Origin: an uncultured Clostridia bacterium
GTDB taxonomy: Bacteria; Bacillota; Clostridia; Oscillospirales; CAG-272
Length of the DNA stretch: 16,706 bases
Reading direction: 5' to 3'
NCBI GenBank assembly: GCA_937892405.1
Contig: CALAFS010000220.1
Location: 1 to 16,706, forward strand
Shown: piece by piece, positions 15,414 through 16,706 of the stretch
How the letters are laid out: every line of letters begins with the position of its first letter
Numbering within the stretch: position 1 is the first letter of the stretch
Made by a program: the position numbers and the translations under genes
Notes under the pieces: generated by a model
What the model was told of the DNA's origin: nothing
What the model saw: only the letters and a program-made list of their open reading frames with translations
Database searches by the model: none

Positions 15414-16511
15414 ATGAAAATTGCTATTTTGGTGGATAACTTGGAGCATGGAGGCGTGGCATCGGCTGCAATCGGCTTTTATCGAGCTTTCAAAAAATAT
15501 TATGATTGCAATATTGACTTTATCGTCTATAAGCAGCCCACTCAGAAAACCAAGGAGCAATTTGCAAGGCAGGGAACAAATATATTTGTTATCCCTTCAT
15601 TCAGCAAGAGCGGGTATTTTCATTATCAAAGAAATCTTGCTAAAATTTTATCTGCAGATGAACCATATGATGCCATACATATGCATACCGGGCAATTTAT
15701 ATGGATTGCGGCTAAACAAGCAAAAAAATTAAAAATTAAAAATAGAGTAGGTCATGCGCATGGTTCTGCAGTTTGTGAAAATAGCCTCATACGCAGCATT
15801 TTGAAGAACATAGCGGCGCTTGTCGGTCGGATATTAAATAAAAAATACTGCACCGCTTTGTTTGCGTGCTCTGATAAAGCGGGAAAATTTAATTTCAGTA
15901 GTGACTATGTGCTATTGCCTAATTTGGTTGATTTGGAAAACATATGTCAAGAGTATCCTGTGTCATTCAGAAATGATTTTAATCTATCATCCTGTGATAA
16001 GGTGCTCGGATATTTGGGCGTTTTTGGTATAGATAAAAACACCACCTTTTTGATTGATATAATGGAGAATTTCCGAGCAGACAATATATCATGCATTATG
16101 GCTGGAGACGGACCGGAATATGAAAATGTAAAAACGAGAATTCAAGAAAGATCTTTGCAAGATAAGATCACGCTTCTTGGCTATCGAAATGATGGCAACA
16201 GATTGTTGAAATTTTTCGATGTTCTTGTGGCGCCGTCATATTCCGAAGGAATGTCATTGACCTTGTTGGAAGCGCAACTAACCGGAACGCCATGTATTGT
16301 ATCTTCCGGAATCCCAAAGACAAATGATTTGAAATTTGGATTATATTATGAAGTAGCAGACTTTAATCCTATCAATTGGAAAGATACAATTATAAGAGCA
16401 TTGTCTGATAAACACGAATTGACTTTCGCGCAGAGAGTTGAAAAACTGCAAGAAATCGGGTATGATGAAAACACAGTAGCGCAAGAGCTGTATGAGGCAT
16501 ATACAAAATGA
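15414..16511 (+). CDS. GT4-family glycosyltransferase, EpsF-like
   Basis: The 365-residue protein begins MKIAILVDNLEHGGVASAAI, with the glycine-rich acceptor-side loop common to exopolysaccharide enzymes of the EpsF kind, followed by YDAIHMHTG and RVGHAHGSA. The C-terminal half has GYLGVFGIDKNTTFLIDIM, CIMAGDGPEYENVK, ITLLGYRNDG and PSYSEGMSLTLLEAQLTGTP, containing the E-x7-E donor motif. AAAAGG (15402-15407) lies six bases before the ATG. The gene is AT-rich (18 of 60 G+C at 15721; 19 of 60 at 16021) and uses many A/T-ending codons, unlike the genes before 14.3 kb, which points to separate acquisition. It overlaps the next open frame by ATGA at 16508. The sugar is unknown. Confidence 0.9.
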   Translation: MKIAILVDNLEHGGVASAAIGFYRAFKKYYDCNIDFIVYKQPTQKTKEQFARQGTNIFVIPSFSKSGYFHYQRNLAKILSADEPYDAIHMHTGQFIWIAAKQAKKLKIKNRVGHAHGSAVCENSLIRSILKNIAALVGRILNKKYCTALFACSDKAGKFNFSSDYVLLPNLVDLENICQEYPVSFRNDFNLSSCDKVLGYLGVFGIDKNTTFLIDIMENFRADNISCIMAGDGPEYENVKTRIQERSLQDKITLLGYRNDGNRLLKFFDVLVAPSYSEGMSLTLLEAQLTGTPCIVSSGIPKTNDLKFGLYYEVADFNPINWKDTIIRALSDKHELTFAQRVEKLQEIGYDENTVAQELYEAYTK

Positions 16512-16706
16512 TAAAAAGTAAGTGTTACATAAACAATCCGATAATGGGGACTGTCTTTTTATGCTGTATGAATTGCATACTGGGATTATACTTTCTAAAT
16601 GGCTTCCAAATAGAGCAGATTGCTTGGCTTTCAATCTTACAGTTGATATGTAATTGCGCAATCATAGCTTTAGTGTGCAAAGATAAAATCTTTATCGTAA
16701 TCTTTT
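16508..16706 (+). CDS. Membrane protein, 5' part only (candidate polysaccharide polymerase or flippase)
   Basis: An open frame of 66 codons runs from the ATG at 16508 to the window edge with no stop. It overlaps the stop of the preceding gene by ATGA, as elsewhere in this operon, and GAGG lies about ten bases upstream. The translation is hydrophobic: MIKSKCYINNPIMGTVFLCC at the start gives a first membrane segment at about residues 13-31, and a second lies at about 38-57, separated by a short polar stretch, with another hydrophobic run at the edge. Such a beginning fits an O-antigen/capsule polymerase (Wzy-like) or a Wzx flippase, both expected in this operon, but nothing visible decides between them or excludes another integral membrane protein. 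Confidence 0.7.
   Translation, partial: MIKSKCYINNPIMGTVFLCCMNCILGLYFLNGFQIEQIAWLSILQLICNCAIIALVCKDKIFIVIF

Overview
The window looks like a chromosomal segment of a Gram-positive anaerobe of the Bacillota, most likely class Clostridia. Supporting signs are the single-operon secA with a SEC-C tail, strong Shine-Dalgarno sites, extended -10 promoters, a TrmL/Mur-ligase/M3-peptidase neighbourhood, and a capsule-type cluster with a small phosphoglycosyl transferase. Most of the window is GC-rich (41 of 60 bases in the line at 8701), but the last ~2.4 kb is AT-rich (18 of 60 at 15721). The genus cannot be read from the sequence.

Layout. (1) 1-621: 3' part of a plus-strand uracil permease, ending in a long palindrome (626-678) that also serves as terminator for the convergent minus-strand genes. 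(2) 697-5652, minus strand: secA, then two coupled membrane proteins of unknown function (231 and 491 aa) that appear to be built from copies of one repeated membrane unit. (3) 5653-5862: divergent promoter region. (4) 5863-9026, plus strand: trmL, an ATP-grasp ligase resembling D-aspartate ligases, and a MurE-like ligase whose motifs match lysine-adding enzymes. The last two together suggest a wall peptide with L-Lys bearing a D-Asp side residue. (5) 9058-10767: an M3-family oligoendopeptidase with its own promoter, whose -10 box contains the murE stop codon; it is followed by a terminator. (6) 10960-16706: a strong promoter with a ~105-nt structured leader, then a surface-polysaccharide operon: an initiating sugar-phosphate transferase, four GT4-type glycosyltransferases, and the start of a membrane protein cut by the window edge (candidate polymerase or flippase). 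Base composition drops along this operon, as is usual for exchangeable capsule cassettes.

How the genes fit together: the right half is mostly cell-envelope construction (peptidoglycan precursor side-chain synthesis, then lipid-linked polysaccharide assembly), and the left half covers protein export (SecA) and uracil uptake. The points most worth following up are the repeated membrane-protein pair downstream of secA, its frameshift-compatible junction, and the D-Asp-ligase-like/MurE(Lys-type) gene pair. No tRNA, rRNA, CRISPR array, transposase or phage gene was seen.
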